Shown here in pieces: positions 9,681 to 19,521 of a stretch of DNA of 64,000 nucleotides. This DNA is from Ignavibacteriota bacterium. Its GTDB lineage: Bacteria > Bacteroidota > Ignavibacteria > Ignavibacteriales > Ignavibacteriaceae. Location: assembly GCA_013285405.1 (NCBI GenBank), contig CP053446.1:2651001-2715000 (forward strand). Reading direction: 5' to 3'. Under the pieces are notes generated by a model that saw only the letters and a list, made by a program, of their open reading frames with translations, was not told the origin of the DNA and made no database searches. The number at the start of each line of letters is the position of its first letter. Positions within the stretch are counted from its first letter, which is position 1. Both the position numbers and the translations under genes were made by a program.

Positions 9681-10913
9681 GTGGAAAATTACTACTTAAC
9701 AACACTTCCAAACGGAACCAAAATAGTTTCTGAATTTATTCCGCACGTTCAGTCATTCACGCTTGGATTTTGGTTTAATGTTGGGGCTCGTGATGAATCA
9801 ATCCATAACAATGGTATTTCACATTTCATCGAGCATATGCTATTTAAAGGAACGAAGAAACGTTCTGCAAAAATGATTGCTGAAGAAATAGAGTCTTACG
9901 GTGGTTATCTGAATGCTTTCACTTCTAAAGAACAAACTTGTTATTACTCAAAAGGATTATCAGAAAATCTTGGAAGAACATTCTGCGTTTTATCTGACCT
10001 GATACAAAATCCTCTGTTCAAAGAAACTCACATAAAAAGAGAAGCCGGCGTTGTTATTGATGAATTAAAAGATATTGATGATAACCCGGAAGAACTTCTG
10101 TATGATAAATTTGAAGAAATAATTTTCAACGGTAATCATCTCAGTTACCCGGTGATTGGCAGAGAGGTGAATATCAGAAATTTTCATTCGAACGATCTCT
10201 TTAACTTTCACAGGAATAATTATTCAACAAATGGCTTGTTGATTGTTGCTTCTGGAAATCTGAAACACGATCACCTGATAAAACTTACTGAAAAATATAT
10301 TGTTGATGATAATTCAAAAAGAAGAATAAGAAGAGAACAATTTCACACTAAGAAAGTTGAAGATACTTTTATCGAAAAGGATGTTCAGCAGGTCCACACT
10401 ATTATTGGAAGAGCAACTTATGGTTATAATGATAAGAATAGAATTCCGGTAAGATTTTTATCCGCGCTGCTTGGAGAGGGAAGCAGTTCGCGTTTGTTTT
10501 TGGCAGTGAGAGAAAAACTTGGAATAACTTATCAGATTAATTCCTTCCTCAATTCCTACAATGATACTTCGGCATTCGGAGTATATTTTTCAACCAATCA
10601 AAACCAGTACGCAAAGGTTATTGATATTGTTTATAAAGAATTCAAAAAGTTGAAAGAAATTCCGATAACTGAAAAGGAACTGAAGAAAGTTAAAGAATAT
10701 TTAAAAGGTGGAATACTTCTAAGTCTCGAAAGTACAACTAACAGGATGATGAGAATTGCAAATTCAATTCTTTATTACAATAAAGTTTTTACTGTGAATG
10801 ATTACCTGTCAAAGATTGAAAAGATCACAGTTGAAGATGTTCAGAAAACAGCAAGAGAATTACTAAATGATTCAAAGCTTATCAAAGTAATTCTAAAATC
10901 AGAAACAAAATAA
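9681..10913 (+). CDS. M16 family zinc peptidase
   Basis: The 410-aa protein carries the inverted zinc motif HFIEH (residues 48-52) of the pitrilysin/M16 family, with the downstream glutamate region EAGVVIDELKDIDDNPEE. The C-terminal half contains the family's LGEGSSSRLFLAVREKLG R/Y-type element. Bacterial M16B members are processing peptidases of about this size. It has no signal peptide, so it is probably cytoplasmic. The start is GTG at 9681, giving MENYYLTTLPNG, which matches the usual family start. It is followed 21 bases later by nuoG. Confidence 0.9.
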   Translation: MENYYLTTLPNGTKIVSEFIPHVQSFTLGFWFNVGARDESIHNNGISHFIEHMLFKGTKKRSAKMIAEEIESYGGYLNAFTSKEQTCYYSKGLSENLGRTFCVLSDLIQNPLFKETHIKREAGVVIDELKDIDDNPEELLYDKFEEIIFNGNHLSYPVIGREVNIRNFHSNDLFNFHRNNYSTNGLLIVASGNLKHDHLIKLTEKYIVDDNSKRRIRREQFHTKKVEDTFIEKDVQQVHTIIGRATYGYNDKNRIPVRFLSALLGEGSSSRLFLAVREKLGITYQINSFLNSYNDTSAFGVYFSTNQNQYAKVIDIVYKEFKKLKEIPITEKELKKVKEYLKGGILLSLESTTNRMMRIANSILYYNKVFTVNDYLSKIEKITVEDVQKTARELLNDSKLIKVILKSETK

Positions 10914-10934
10914 TTTTAGTAAACAAAAAGAAAT

Positions 10935-12620
10935 ATGCCGAATATTAATATTGATGGAAAAGTAATTGAATTCAAACCTGGTCAAACCATTATTGAAGCG
11001 GCGCTTGATCACGGAATAACAATACCACATTTTTGTTGGCATCCGAAACTTTCAGTTTCAGGTAATTGCAGAATATGTCTTGTTGAAGTTGAGAAAATGC
11101 CAAAGCTTGTTATTGCCTGTTCAACAATTGCTTCTGAAGGAATGGTAGTTCATTTGAAATCTGAAAAAGTTATTGCTGCTCAGAATGCTGTGATGGAATT
11201 TCTGCTGATAAATCATCCGCTCGATTGTCCGATTTGTGATGAAGCCGGTGAATGTAAACTTCAGGATTATGCATATAAGTATGGTGTTGGCGAAAGCAGA
11301 TTCGTTGAAGAGAAAGTACACAAAGATAAACGAGTAGCTCTGGGTCCGGGAGTAATGTTTGATGGTGACAGATGTATTTCATGTTCACGCTGTATAAGAT
11401 TCTGTGATGAAATTGCCAAAGACCCCGAACTTACATTTATTAAAAGAGGAGACAGAGTTACTATTGTTACTTATCCCGGTGAAGAATTAGATAATCCGTA
11501 TTCGATGAATGTAATTGATATCTGCCCGGTTGGTGCATTGACAAGCAGAGACTTCAGATTTAAAGCAAGAGTTTGGGATATGTCATCAACCGATTCTGTT
11601 TGTTTCGGATGTTCAAGAGGTTGTAACACGGAAATATGGGTCCGGAATAATGAAATCCTGAGACTAACACCAAGACACAATGAAGATGTTAACAGCTATT
11701 GGATGTGTGATCACGGAAGACTCAATACTTTTAAATTTGTAAATGCTGATACAAGAATTGATTTCCCTCAGATCAGAAAAGACGGACGATTAACAGAGAT
11801 AAATTGGGAAGATGCAGCTAACGAAACGGCTAAAAGATTGAAAACCTTTAAACCCGATCAGATTGCTGTCATTAGTTCAGCATTTTTAACTTGTGAAGAC
11901 AATTACATTGTAACAAAGTTTGCGCGTACGGTTTTGCAAACAGGAAATCTGGATTTTATCAGACGCATTGATCCTGGTTTTGCAGACGATATTCTAAGAA
12001 CTGAAGACATAACTCCAAATTCATTAGGAGCTGAATTAACCGGTGTTCAACCTTCAAAATCCGGATTAAATATTCCAGCTATATTAAATGCAATAAAAGA
12101 GAAAAAAATAAAAGTGCTTTATTTGGTTGAAGATGATTTAATCGAATCCTATCCAGAATTTGAAAATGCATTAGCAGGATTGGATTTGTTCATTATGCAT
12201 TCTACCAATCAAAATAAGAGTACTGCTCTGGCTGATATTATTTTCCCTGCTGCATCTTATGCGGAGAAGAATGGTACTTTTGTGAATATAGATGGAATGA
12301 TTCAAAGAATTCGTCCAGCCGTTTCAGTTGCGGAAATTGACCGATCACTTGATGGAATGAGCATGAGCAGACTTGATAAATTTGGAACTAAATGGGATCG
12401 TTGGGCTACTGGTAAAAAAATCAACGCACTGCCCACCTGGAAAATTATTATTTTACTTGCAAAAGCGATGGGAAGCAAAATAAAGTTTAATATGGCAGAA
12501 GAAATATTCGATGAAATGTCAAATACAATTGATGCTTTCAAAGGTTTGGATTATGATATGATTAGTAATTTCGGTTTGAAGATAAAAACAGAAATTTCAA
12601 ATAAAGTTAAAGTATCCTGA
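10935..12620 (+). CDS. nuoG: NADH-quinone oxidoreductase subunit G
   Basis: This is the iron-sulfur subunit of the complex I peripheral arm. The N-terminal 2Fe-2S domain shows C34, C45, C48 and C62. An HxxxCxxC-type region with CPICDEAGECKLQDY follows, then a 4Fe-4S pair region (CISCSRCIRFC, CPVGAL), then the molybdopterin-oxidoreductase-like 4Fe-4S motif CFGCSRGCNTE. The remaining domain resembles the large oxidoreductase domain but is short. At 561 aa the protein is smaller than many NuoG (often 700-900 aa). It starts a nuoG-nuoH-nuoI run with a 2-base gap to nuoH. Confidence 0.93.
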   Translation: MPNINIDGKVIEFKPGQTIIEAALDHGITIPHFCWHPKLSVSGNCRICLVEVEKMPKLVIACSTIASEGMVVHLKSEKVIAAQNAVMEFLLINHPLDCPICDEAGECKLQDYAYKYGVGESRFVEEKVHKDKRVALGPGVMFDGDRCISCSRCIRFCDEIAKDPELTFIKRGDRVTIVTYPGEELDNPYSMNVIDICPVGALTSRDFRFKARVWDMSSTDSVCFGCSRGCNTEIWVRNNEILRLTPRHNEDVNSYWMCDHGRLNTFKFVNADTRIDFPQIRKDGRLTEINWEDAANETAKRLKTFKPDQIAVISSAFLTCEDNYIVTKFARTVLQTGNLDFIRRIDPGFADDILRTEDITPNSLGAELTGVQPSKSGLNIPAILNAIKEKKIKVLYLVEDDLIESYPEFENALAGLDLFIMHSTNQNKSTALADIIFPAASYAEKNGTFVNIDGMIQRIRPAVSVAEIDRSLDGMSMSRLDKFGTKWDRWATGKKINALPTWKIIILLAKAMGSKIKFNMAEEIFDEMSNTIDAFKGLDYDMISNFGLKIKTEISNKVKVS

Positions 12621-12622
12621 AA

Positions 12623-13654
12623 ATGAGCGTACTTGAAATTATAATATTTGCACTTATAAAAATTGTTATTATTGTCAGCGCAATGCTGCTTTCAGTTGCT
12701 TATCTTGTTTACTTTGAGAGGAAAGTAAGTGCCTGGGCGCAAAACAGAATTGGGCCAAACAGAGTTGGCTGGAAGGGCGCACTTCAACCGTTCGCTGATC
12801 TTATGAAACTCGCATTGAAAGAAGATATCGTACCGCAAAATGCGGATAAAAGAATTCATTCACTTGCTCCTGTAATTGCTTTGTTGGTTGCTTTGTCAAC
12901 TTATGCTGTAATTCCATTTGGACCGGATCTTCAAATTGCAAACTATAACATTCCGCTTATTGTTGCTGACGTAAACATTGGTGTGCTTTTTATTTTAGCT
13001 TTAACATCTCTTGGCGTTTACGCAATAACACTTGCGGGCTGGTCATCCGGAAGCAAGTATTCATTACTTGGCGGAATTCGTTCATCTGCACAAATGATTT
13101 CTTATGAAGTTTCAATGGGATTTTCAGTAGCAGGAGTTTTACTTTTATCAGAATCATTGAGACCAACAGCAATTGTTGAATCACAAGCTAGTTGGATGTG
13201 GAATGCAATTGTTCAGCCAATTGGATTTATTACTTTTCTTGTATCAGCATTTGCAGAGACAAACAGATTACCATTTGATTTACCTGAAGCTGAACCGGAA
13301 CTTGTTGGCGGTTTTCATACCGAATACAGCAGTATGAAGTTTGCAGGTTTCTTCCTTGCGGAATATGCAAATATGATTATCGCAAGTGCACTTATTGTTA
13401 CGCTTTATTTAGGTGGCTGGCAAATTCCATATCTTGAAAAGTTAAATCTATCTCCATTAGTTTATACCTTATTAAGTCTTGGTGCATTTTTACTTAAAAT
13501 GGCTGCATTGCTTTTCTTCTTTTTGTGGATTCGCTGGACATTGCCGCGTTTCAGATATGATCAGTTGATGAACCTTGGATGGAAAGTGCTTTTTCCTTTA
13601 TCATTAATTAATATTGTATGGGTGGCTGTTTTGATTATGATTCTTGGTTTGTAA
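12623..13654 (+). CDS. nuoH: NADH-quinone oxidoreductase subunit H
   Basis: This 343-aa, strongly hydrophobic protein has about eight membrane helices. Conserved loops include ERKVSAWAQNRIGPNRVGWKG and the quinone-site segment AETNRLPFDLPEAEPELVGGFHTEYS. NuoH links the peripheral arm to the membrane arm of complex I at the quinone site. It is followed by nuoI after 61 bases. Confidence 0.96.
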   Translation: MSVLEIIIFALIKIVIIVSAMLLSVAYLVYFERKVSAWAQNRIGPNRVGWKGALQPFADLMKLALKEDIVPQNADKRIHSLAPVIALLVALSTYAVIPFGPDLQIANYNIPLIVADVNIGVLFILALTSLGVYAITLAGWSSGSKYSLLGGIRSSAQMISYEVSMGFSVAGVLLLSESLRPTAIVESQASWMWNAIVQPIGFITFLVSAFAETNRLPFDLPEAEPELVGGFHTEYSSMKFAGFFLAEYANMIIASALIVTLYLGGWQIPYLEKLNLSPLVYTLLSLGAFLLKMAALLFFFLWIRWTLPRFRYDQLMNLGWKVLFPLSLINIVWVAVLIMILGL

Positions 13655-13715
13655 AAAAATAGTGTTTTGGATAAATGAATAATTAAATATATAATTAGAA
13701 AAATTTTTATCAACA

Positions 13716-14219
13716 ATGGAAACCACAAATAAAAGAAGACGAATAAAGGATTTAAACTTCTGGGAAAAGATTTACATCCCTGAAATAGCAAAAGGACTGT
13801 CACTTACTCTCAGAACTATGTTCAAACCTAAGTTCACAATGGAATATCCTGAAGTGAAATTCGATCCGCCTGGTTCTTATCGTGGCAGACCCGTACTTGT
13901 CAAAGAAGAAAATGATGTTGAAAGATGTGTTGCTTGTGGATTATGTTCAAGAGTTTGTCCGGCGTTAGCGATTGAAGTGCAAGCAGCAGAAACTGAATTA
14001 GAAAAAGAAAGATATCCTGTAAAATTTGAAATCAATATGCTTCGATGTATTTTCTGTGGATTTTGTGAAGAGGTTTGTCCCGAAGAAGCGATAGTGATGA
14101 GCAAAGATTATGAATTAGCTTTCACAAACCGGGAGGATGCAATTTATGGAAAAGAAAAACTTTTAGTGCCTGTTAAACAACTTCAGGACAGAATTGATTT
14201 TCTTCGTCAATACAAATAG
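13716..14219 (+). CDS. nuoI: NADH-quinone oxidoreductase subunit I
   Basis: This 167-aa ferredoxin-like subunit has two complete 4Fe-4S motifs, [12 protein letters not shown] (C71, C74, C77, C81) and [12 protein letters not shown] (C111, C114, C117, C121). It passes electrons to the terminal cluster of the peripheral arm of complex I. Contrary to common operon order, nuoJ does not follow. The next gene is a secreted T9SS protein. Confidence 0.95.
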   Translation: METTNKRRRIKDLNFWEKIYIPEIAKGLSLTLRTMFKPKFTMEYPEVKFDPPGSYRGRPVLVKEENDVERCVACGLCSRVCPALAIEVQAAETELEKERYPVKFEINMLRCIFCGFCEEVCPEEAIVMSKDYELAFTNREDAIYGKEKLLVPVKQLQDRIDFLRQYK

Positions 14220-14256
14220 TTGAACTAATCCAATTAATTAAGTTAACTTTATCAGT

Positions 14257-15939
14257 ATGTTTAAACGAATAAACTTAATACTGTATTTCGCTTTTCTTTT
14301 TGTGATTGAATCTATATCTCCACAGGACAACTTCAAAATTTATTCACCGGAGTTTGTTCCGGAAAATACAGCTTTTGAAGTTTCCATTATCACTTCCAAT
14401 AAATTTCCTGATTTCAAATCATTGAATATTTACTTTCTGCCAGACCCATCATTAATAATTAATAATGTTGAACTTTGGATAGACAACGAAAGAAAAGAGC
14501 TCCCGATTTCAAGTGAGTTTGTTCCCGAATATTCAGAACTCTTCAAGAAAGTAATTGTAGATCTTTTGGATACAAGCATTTTTAAAGGTGAAACATTTTT
14601 TCAGATAGTTTTATTTGTAAAACCTGGTTCTGCAAAATCAAATTCACTTCAATTATTCGGTAGCTATATACACAAAGATCAAACCATTAGACAATTAACA
14701 ACTTCTGATCTGGATGAATACTCTGAAAATCCCGGATTATATAATCTTTTATTTAAATATTATGAAAGAACATCTATACCAGGAAATGCTGCACTTTTGG
14801 AGTACAACTCTTACTTGAATATAGCACAGGTTTATGCATTTAAAGATGTTCTGAATCTTGAATTTTGGATGAAAACAAAAAATTTCAATTCAGAATTTTT
14901 CAGGATAATCAATGGAGAGACGAATTGGGTTGAGTACTCTTTATCAATAAATGAAAATCAGATGCTCTACATTGATTCAAAAAATGATAAACTACTTTCT
15001 CCTGGACCCTGTTTTATATCGGAAAATATATGGTATCATTTCCTCATCAGACAGGACAAACAGAATAATGAAATTAAATTTTTCATTAATGGAAGTGAAG
15101 TTGCTCATTCTCAAATCAGTAATTCATTAAATCCTGATAACCTGTTCTTTCATCTTCAAAATTCCGGTCACGATGGTGAACTGATCGTTGATCAATTTCG
15201 ATTAATTCTCAGCAGTAGTTCTTTATCAGAAATTATGAAGAATAGAAATTATTCAGATTATCTCGATGACAGTTCAAATGTAATTTTTCAAATGAATTTT
15301 TCACAGGAAGAACTCGATGCGTTTCGTGAGCAGAAGAAAATTTCGTATGAAATGATCAGGTTAAAAAATTCAGATGCACCACTTTTCTCAAGAGGACCGG
15401 AACTAAAAGTAAAGTTGATGAATAATTATTATGAAGTTGAATGGAGCGGCGGAAGTACTATGGATGCAGATTTTTATGTTTTAGAGAAAGCTGTCGGAAA
15501 TGGAAAATATACTCAAGTGGAGAAATCAAAGGCATTAAATGAAGATGGGAAGATATATTCATTACTCAGTGAAAATAAAGATCAAAATGAAATTGTTTAT
15601 TTCAGAATTAAACAAATAAATAAAGATGGTTCTTCAGTTTATTCTGATGATGTCAAAGTTGGGCAAGGACTTGTGGAAGATTTAATCGTTGATCAAAATT
15701 ACCCTAACCCATTCAATCCAACTACAACTATTGAATTTGATCTGTTGCAGGACTCTGATGTTGAAGTTAAGATCTTCGATCTTTCAGGTGTAGAAGTAGC
15801 AGTCCTTCACAAAGGATTTTTATCAAGCGGTTCATATAAATATAAATTTGATGCAACAGGATTGACTTCCGGCATATATCTTTATCAGGTCAAAACTCCA
15901 ACATCATCACTAACCAGAAAAATGATTCTGACCAAGTAG
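14257..15939 (+). CDS. Secreted LamG/concanavalin-like protein with type IX secretion domain
   Basis: This 560-aa protein has a signal peptide (MFKRINLILYFAFLFVIESIS). A central LamG-like jelly-roll lies at about residues 180-330 (LNLEFWMKTKNFNSEFFRI, then ENIWYHFLIRQD, then KFFINGSEVAHSQ). An FN3-like segment with FYVLEKAVGNGKY follows, and then a type IX sorting domain (NYPNPFNPTTTIEFDL ... GIYLYQV ... MILTK). The architecture implies an exported, surface or released protein that may bind carbohydrate or protein. It lies 37 bases after nuoI on the same strand, an unexpected place for such a gene. Confidence 0.8.
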   Translation: MFKRINLILYFAFLFVIESISPQDNFKIYSPEFVPENTAFEVSIITSNKFPDFKSLNIYFLPDPSLIINNVELWIDNERKELPISSEFVPEYSELFKKVIVDLLDTSIFKGETFFQIVLFVKPGSAKSNSLQLFGSYIHKDQTIRQLTTSDLDEYSENPGLYNLLFKYYERTSIPGNAALLEYNSYLNIAQVYAFKDVLNLEFWMKTKNFNSEFFRIINGETNWVEYSLSINENQMLYIDSKNDKLLSPGPCFISENIWYHFLIRQDKQNNEIKFFINGSEVAHSQISNSLNPDNLFFHLQNSGHDGELIVDQFRLILSSSSLSEIMKNRNYSDYLDDSSNVIFQMNFSQEELDAFREQKKISYEMIRLKNSDAPLFSRGPELKVKLMNNYYEVEWSGGSTMDADFYVLEKAVGNGKYTQVEKSKALNEDGKIYSLLSENKDQNEIVYFRIKQINKDGSSVYSDDVKVGQGLVEDLIVDQNYPNPFNPTTTIEFDLLQDSDVEVKIFDLSGVEVAVLHKGFLSSGSYKYKFDATGLTSGIYLYQVKTPTSSLTRKMILTK

Positions 15940-15978
15940 TAAGTTTTTGATTTTAATCGAATAAAAAACACAACTTCA

Positions 15979-17517
15979 ATGCTTTCAAAAATATTTTCAA
16001 GTGCTACTTATGGAATAGATGCTTACCTCGTTGAAGTTGAGACACATGTTGAGAAACAAATTCCGGGATTTATAATTGTTGGACTCCCTGATAGTGCTGT
16101 AAAGGAAAGCCGGGAACGGGTAACAGCAGCAATCAAAAACAGTGGATTTGAATATCCATTAAAAAAAATTACAGTCAATTTGGCTCCAGCAGATATTAAA
16201 AAAGAAGGAAGTTCTTTTGATCTTCCGATTGCGATAGGATTACTTTCTGCAACTGGTTTAATTGAATCAAATTTGTTAATTGATTCAGTGTTTCTTGGAG
16301 AATTATCACTTGATGGTAAACTGAGACCTGTTAAAGGTGCATTACCAATTACAGTTGAAGCAAGAAAGAAAGGGATTAAAAGAATAATTCTGCCAGTTGA
16401 TTCATCTGCCGAAGCCTCTATAGTTGATGAGATAGATGTATTTGGTGCTTCAACTTTAAGTGAAGTCGTAGATTTCCTTAACGGAACGAACGACATAAAA
16501 GCAGTAAAATCAGACAGACAGCAAATATTTTCAAGAGTTAACAAGTACCATCTTGATTTTGCTGATGTTAAAGGACAGGAAAATGTCAAACGTGCTTTGG
16601 AAGTTGCGGCAGCAGGTGCACATAATATATTAATGATTGGTCCACCCGGATCCGGGAAAACGATGCTTGCAAAAAGACTTCCAACGATTCTTCCACCACT
16701 TTCTTTTGAAGAAGCGTTGGAAACTACTAAAATTCATAGCATTGCCGGAATACTGTCGAGAGATACAGCATTAGTGACCGAGAGACCATTCCGCAGTCCA
16801 CACCACACAGTTTCAGATGCAGCACTCGTTGGTGGCGGAAGCTTTCCTCGTCCTGGTGAAGTTTCATTTGCTCATCACGGTGTATTGTTTCTTGATGAAT
16901 TACCAGAATTCAAAAAAAATGTATTGGAAGTCTTACGGCAACCACTTGAAGATTCAAGAGTAACAGTAAGCCGATCTAAACTTTCTCTGGATTTTCCTGC
17001 AAATTTTATGTTAGCCGCAGCTATGAACCCTTGCCCATGCGGCTATTTTACCGATCCAAACAAAGAATGTACTTGCACACCACCATCAATCCAGAAATAT
17101 ATGGCAAAAATATCAGGTCCTCTTTTAGATCGAATCGATATTCATATTGAGGTACCGGCAGTTAAATACAAGGAATTAGCTGCTGAAACAACTGCTGAGA
17201 AATCGGAAATAATCAGAGAACGTGTTTTATTTGCAAGACAGATACAAAATGATAGATTTAATGACTTAAAACATATTTTTAACAATGGAGATATGGGATC
17301 AAAAGAAGTTAGGAAATACTGTAAACTGAATGATTCTGGTGAGGAATTGCTGAAAATGGCTATGACCAAACTTGGACTTTCAGCAAGAGCCTACGATAGA
17401 ATTCTAAAAGTCAGCAGAACAATAGCAGACCTTGAAAAATCAACCGATATTGAACCACAACACGTAAGTGAAGCGATACAGTATCGTAGTTTGGACAGAG
17501 AACTGTGGAAACACTAA
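15979..17517 (+). CDS. comM: YifB/ComM family Mg-chelatase-like AAA+ ATPase
   Basis: This 512-aa protein matches the YifB family in length and layout. The N-terminal ChlI-like domain begins LSKIFSSATYGIDAYLVEVE and has PGFIIVGLPDSAVKESRERV. The central AAA+ core has Walker A GPPGSGKT (221-228), and FLDELPEF serves as Walker B. The zinc-binding-like motif CPCGYFTDPNKECTCT and a C-terminal helical domain follow. ComM homologues are hexameric helicases that drive branch migration during natural transformation, but the role here is inferred from family only. Confidence 0.92.
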   Translation: MLSKIFSSATYGIDAYLVEVETHVEKQIPGFIIVGLPDSAVKESRERVTAAIKNSGFEYPLKKITVNLAPADIKKEGSSFDLPIAIGLLSATGLIESNLLIDSVFLGELSLDGKLRPVKGALPITVEARKKGIKRIILPVDSSAEASIVDEIDVFGASTLSEVVDFLNGTNDIKAVKSDRQQIFSRVNKYHLDFADVKGQENVKRALEVAAAGAHNILMIGPPGSGKTMLAKRLPTILPPLSFEEALETTKIHSIAGILSRDTALVTERPFRSPHHTVSDAALVGGGSFPRPGEVSFAHHGVLFLDELPEFKKNVLEVLRQPLEDSRVTVSRSKLSLDFPANFMLAAAMNPCPCGYFTDPNKECTCTPPSIQKYMAKISGPLLDRIDIHIEVPAVKYKELAAETTAEKSEIIRERVLFARQIQNDRFNDLKHIFNNGDMGSKEVRKYCKLNDSGEELLKMAMTKLGLSARAYDRILKVSRTIADLEKSTDIEPQHVSEAIQYRSLDRELWKH

Positions 17518-17596
17518 GTCATTAAATTATGAACTGCGAATTACTTGCATTTTTACAACCCATGAAATATATTTGATGCTCGGTTTTTGGAAAATT

Positions 17597-17680
17597 GGGC
17601 GGACGCCGGAGTTGGAGAGCCGGGGCGGACTGTAAATCCGTTGGCGTATGCCTTTGGGGGTTCGAATCCCTCGCCGCCCA
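17597..17680 (+). tRNA. tRNA-Tyr (GTA)
   Basis: The acceptor GGGCGG pairs with CCGCCC before discriminator A. The anticodon loop CTGTAAA gives GTA between stem halves GCGGA and TCCGT. A long variable arm is present, as expected for a class II tRNA, and the T loop is TTCGAAT. The seventh acceptor pair (A-G) is mismatched. CCA is not encoded. It heads a tRNA-Tyr/Gly/Thr cluster upstream of secE. Confidence 0.95.
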
Positions 17681-17857
17681 CGGAAGTTTTAGTATCGTTG
17701 TTGTTAAACAAAATTTTTTAATTTTTCCTTTTTCTAGCTTCAAGATAGATTGAAATTTTTTTTCTCAAAATAATTTTTTTGGTGTAGATTCTTTTGCTCA
17801 ATTCTATCTTTTGAAAGCTTTGTTCTTTGGTTGTTTAGTTTTTTGTTTTAAACTCAG
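17681..17857. other. Intergenic spacer between tRNA-Tyr and tRNA-Gly
   Basis: This AT-rich stretch of 177 bases has long T runs. I see no gene, no convincing terminator and no clear promoter in it. Confidence 0.5.
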
Positions 17858-17931
17858 GCGGGAGTAACTCAGTTGGCTAGAGTCACAGCCTTCCAAGCTG
17901 TTGGTCGCGGGTTCGAGTCCCGTCTCCCGCT
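17858..17931 (+). tRNA. tRNA-Gly (TCC)
   Basis: Acceptor GCGGGAG pairs with CTCCCGC before discriminator T. The anticodon loop CTTCCAA gives TCC, and the T loop is TTCGAGT. CCA is not encoded. Confidence 0.96.
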
Positions 17932-17941
17932 CTACTCAATC

Positions 17942-18014
17942 GCTGACGTAGCTCAGTTGGTAGAGCACATCCTTGGTAAGGATGAGGTCACCGGTTCAAT
18001 CCCGGTCGTCAGCT
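17942..18014 (+). tRNA. tRNA-Thr (GGT)
   Basis: Acceptor GCTGACG pairs with CGTCAGC before discriminator T. The anticodon loop TTGGTAA gives GGT, and the T loop is TTCAATC. It lies 10 bases after tRNA-Gly, consistent with a shared transcript. Confidence 0.96.
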
Positions 18015-18035
18015 CAAAATAATTAGGAGCTTAAT

Positions 18036-18200
18036 ATGGCAAAAAGTAATATCAGACAAATAATAACATTAGAAAGCACTGCAGGTACTGGTTACAGATA
18101 CAGCACCACAAAAAATAAAAGAACACATCCTGCAAGAGTTGAATATAAAAAGTATGACCCTGTGGTTCGTAAGCACGTGATATTTAAAGAAACTAAATAA
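18036..18200 (+). CDS. rpmG: 50S ribosomal protein L33
   Basis: This 54-aa protein begins [20 protein letters not shown] and ends HVIFKETK, matching L33. It has no cysteines, so it is the zinc-free form. The ATG at 18036 follows a clear AGGAG at 18025-18029. It sits between tRNA-Thr and tRNA-Trp, a position that in many relatives holds a tuf gene. In this window tuf is instead downstream of fusA. Confidence 0.95.
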   Translation: MAKSNIRQIITLESTAGTGYRYSTTKNKRTHPARVEYKKYDPVVRKHVIFKETK

Positions 18201-18201
18201 T

Positions 18202-18274
<73 letters not shown>

Positions 18275-18299
18275 CGAGTATTAACTGGATAAATTACAA

Positions 18300-18482
18300 A
18301 TGAAAGAAAAAATAAAAAATTTTTTTGAAGACGTGGTCAAGGAAATGAAAAAAGTTACCTGGCCTACGAGAGCAGAACTAATGGAATCAACAAAAATAGT
18401 AATTGTTGTGTGCCTTATTCTCGCCGGATTTGCTTATGTAATTGATATGCTCATCAGTCAGGTTATGCAAGGAATTTTTTAA
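18300..18482 (+). CDS. secE: Preprotein translocase subunit SecE
   Basis: This 60-aa protein has the SecE signature: an amphipathic stretch with EMKKVTWPTRAEL followed by a single membrane helix (IVIVVCLILAGFAYVIDMLI). It clamps SecY in the inner membrane translocon. It lies just upstream of nusG, the usual arrangement. Confidence 0.97.
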   Translation: MKEKIKNFFEDVVKEMKKVTWPTRAELMESTKIVIVVCLILAGFAYVIDMLISQVMQGIF

Positions 18483-18494
18483 CAGGTATAATTG

Positions 18495-19031
18495 ATGGAT
18501 GCAAAGTGGTATGTGGTCAGAACATTCTCCGGACATGAGAATAAAGTAAAGCAAATGCTTGAAACCGGACTTCAGGAAAACGAGCAATTGAAATTAAAGA
18601 TCAGAGAAATTCTTGTTCCTACTGAAAAAGTATTTGAAGTCAAGGATGGGAAGAAACGCAGTAAGACTAAGAACTTTTTTCCTGGTTACATCCTTGTTCA
18701 AGCTGAACTTGATAATCAGGTAAAAGAATTTATCCTGAGAACACAATCGGTAATGGGATTTTTAGGTACTGGTAAAGTTCCTAATCCACTTCAGCCGGAA
18801 GAGGTCAGACGAATCGTGGGAAGAATTACTCAAAATGAATCCACTGAAAGAATGGAAACTATATTTAGAAACGGTGATATTGTTAAAATAATTGATGGAC
18901 CATTCAACAACTTTAGCGGGACTGTTCAGGAAGTAAACGAGGAGAAAATGAAAATGAAAGTTATGGTTTCAATTTTCGGAAGAAAAACTCCTGTCGAGAT
19001 AGATTTTGTTCAAGCAGAATTAGAGAAATAA
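18495..19031 (+). CDS. nusG: Transcription termination/antitermination protein NusG
   Basis: The NGN domain starts MDAKWYVVRTFSGHENKVK, with FPGYILVQ in its core. A C-terminal KOW domain follows (NGDIVKIIDGPFNNFSGTVQEV). The protein is 178 aa from the ATG at 18495. A TTG three bases earlier (18492) is also in frame but less likely. NusG binds RNA polymerase and couples it to Rho or to the ribosome. Confidence 0.97.
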   Translation: MDAKWYVVRTFSGHENKVKQMLETGLQENEQLKLKIREILVPTEKVFEVKDGKKRSKTKNFFPGYILVQAELDNQVKEFILRTQSVMGFLGTGKVPNPLQPEEVRRIVGRITQNESTERMETIFRNGDIVKIIDGPFNNFSGTVQEVNEEKMKMKVMVSIFGRKTPVEIDFVQAELEK

Positions 19032-19057
19032 ATTTTATTCTAATAAGGTAATACGTT

Positions 19058-19483
19058 ATGGCAAAAAAAATTGATAGCTTTATAAAATTGCAAATACCGG
19101 GTGGGAAAGCTAATCCATCCCCACCTGTTGGTCCTGCACTTGGTCAAAAAGGTGTAAACATTATGGAGTTTTGCAAGCAGTTTAATGCCAGAACTCAGGA
19201 TAAAGACGGGATGATAATTCCGGTTATAATAACTGTTTATTCTGATAAGTCTTTCACATTCATAACTAAAACGCCACCTGCTGCAGTTCTTCTTAAAAAA
19301 TTATCTAAAGTTGAAAAAGGATCTGCTGAATCGAACCGGACTAAAGTTGGTAAAGTGACTCGTTCTCAGCTAAAGGAAATTGCTGAAATAAAGATGAAAG
19401 ATTTAAATGCATTCGATGTTGATCATGCAATGAGTATGATTGCAGGTACAGCAAGAAGTATGGGACTTACAGTAGAAGATTAA
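19058..19483 (+). CDS. rplK: 50S ribosomal protein L11
   Basis: This 141-aa protein has the L11 hallmarks [20 protein letters not shown] and [15 protein letters not shown], and ends with [12 protein letters not shown]. It forms the GTPase-associated centre of the large subunit with 23S rRNA and L10/L7/L12. It lies 26 bases after nusG in the same transcription unit. Confidence 0.98.
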   Translation: MAKKIDSFIKLQIPGGKANPSPPVGPALGQKGVNIMEFCKQFNARTQDKDGMIIPVIITVYSDKSFTFITKTPPAAVLLKKLSKVEKGSAESNRTKVGKVTRSQLKEIAEIKMKDLNAFDVDHAMSMIAGTARSMGLTVED

Positions 19484-19521
19484 TTAAGTATTTATTGAAC
19501 TAAATATACTTTGGTTTTAAA

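Noticed and set aside
16023..16589. 188-aa minus-strand open frame
   Set aside because: It lies wholly opposite the well-supported YifB/ComM gene and has the serine-rich composition of an antisense frame.
17522..17743. 73-aa minus-strand open frame
   Set aside because: It overlaps tRNA-Tyr, and its sequence is the antisense of the tRNA (PWAARDSNPQRHTP-like peptides are a known tRNA artefact).
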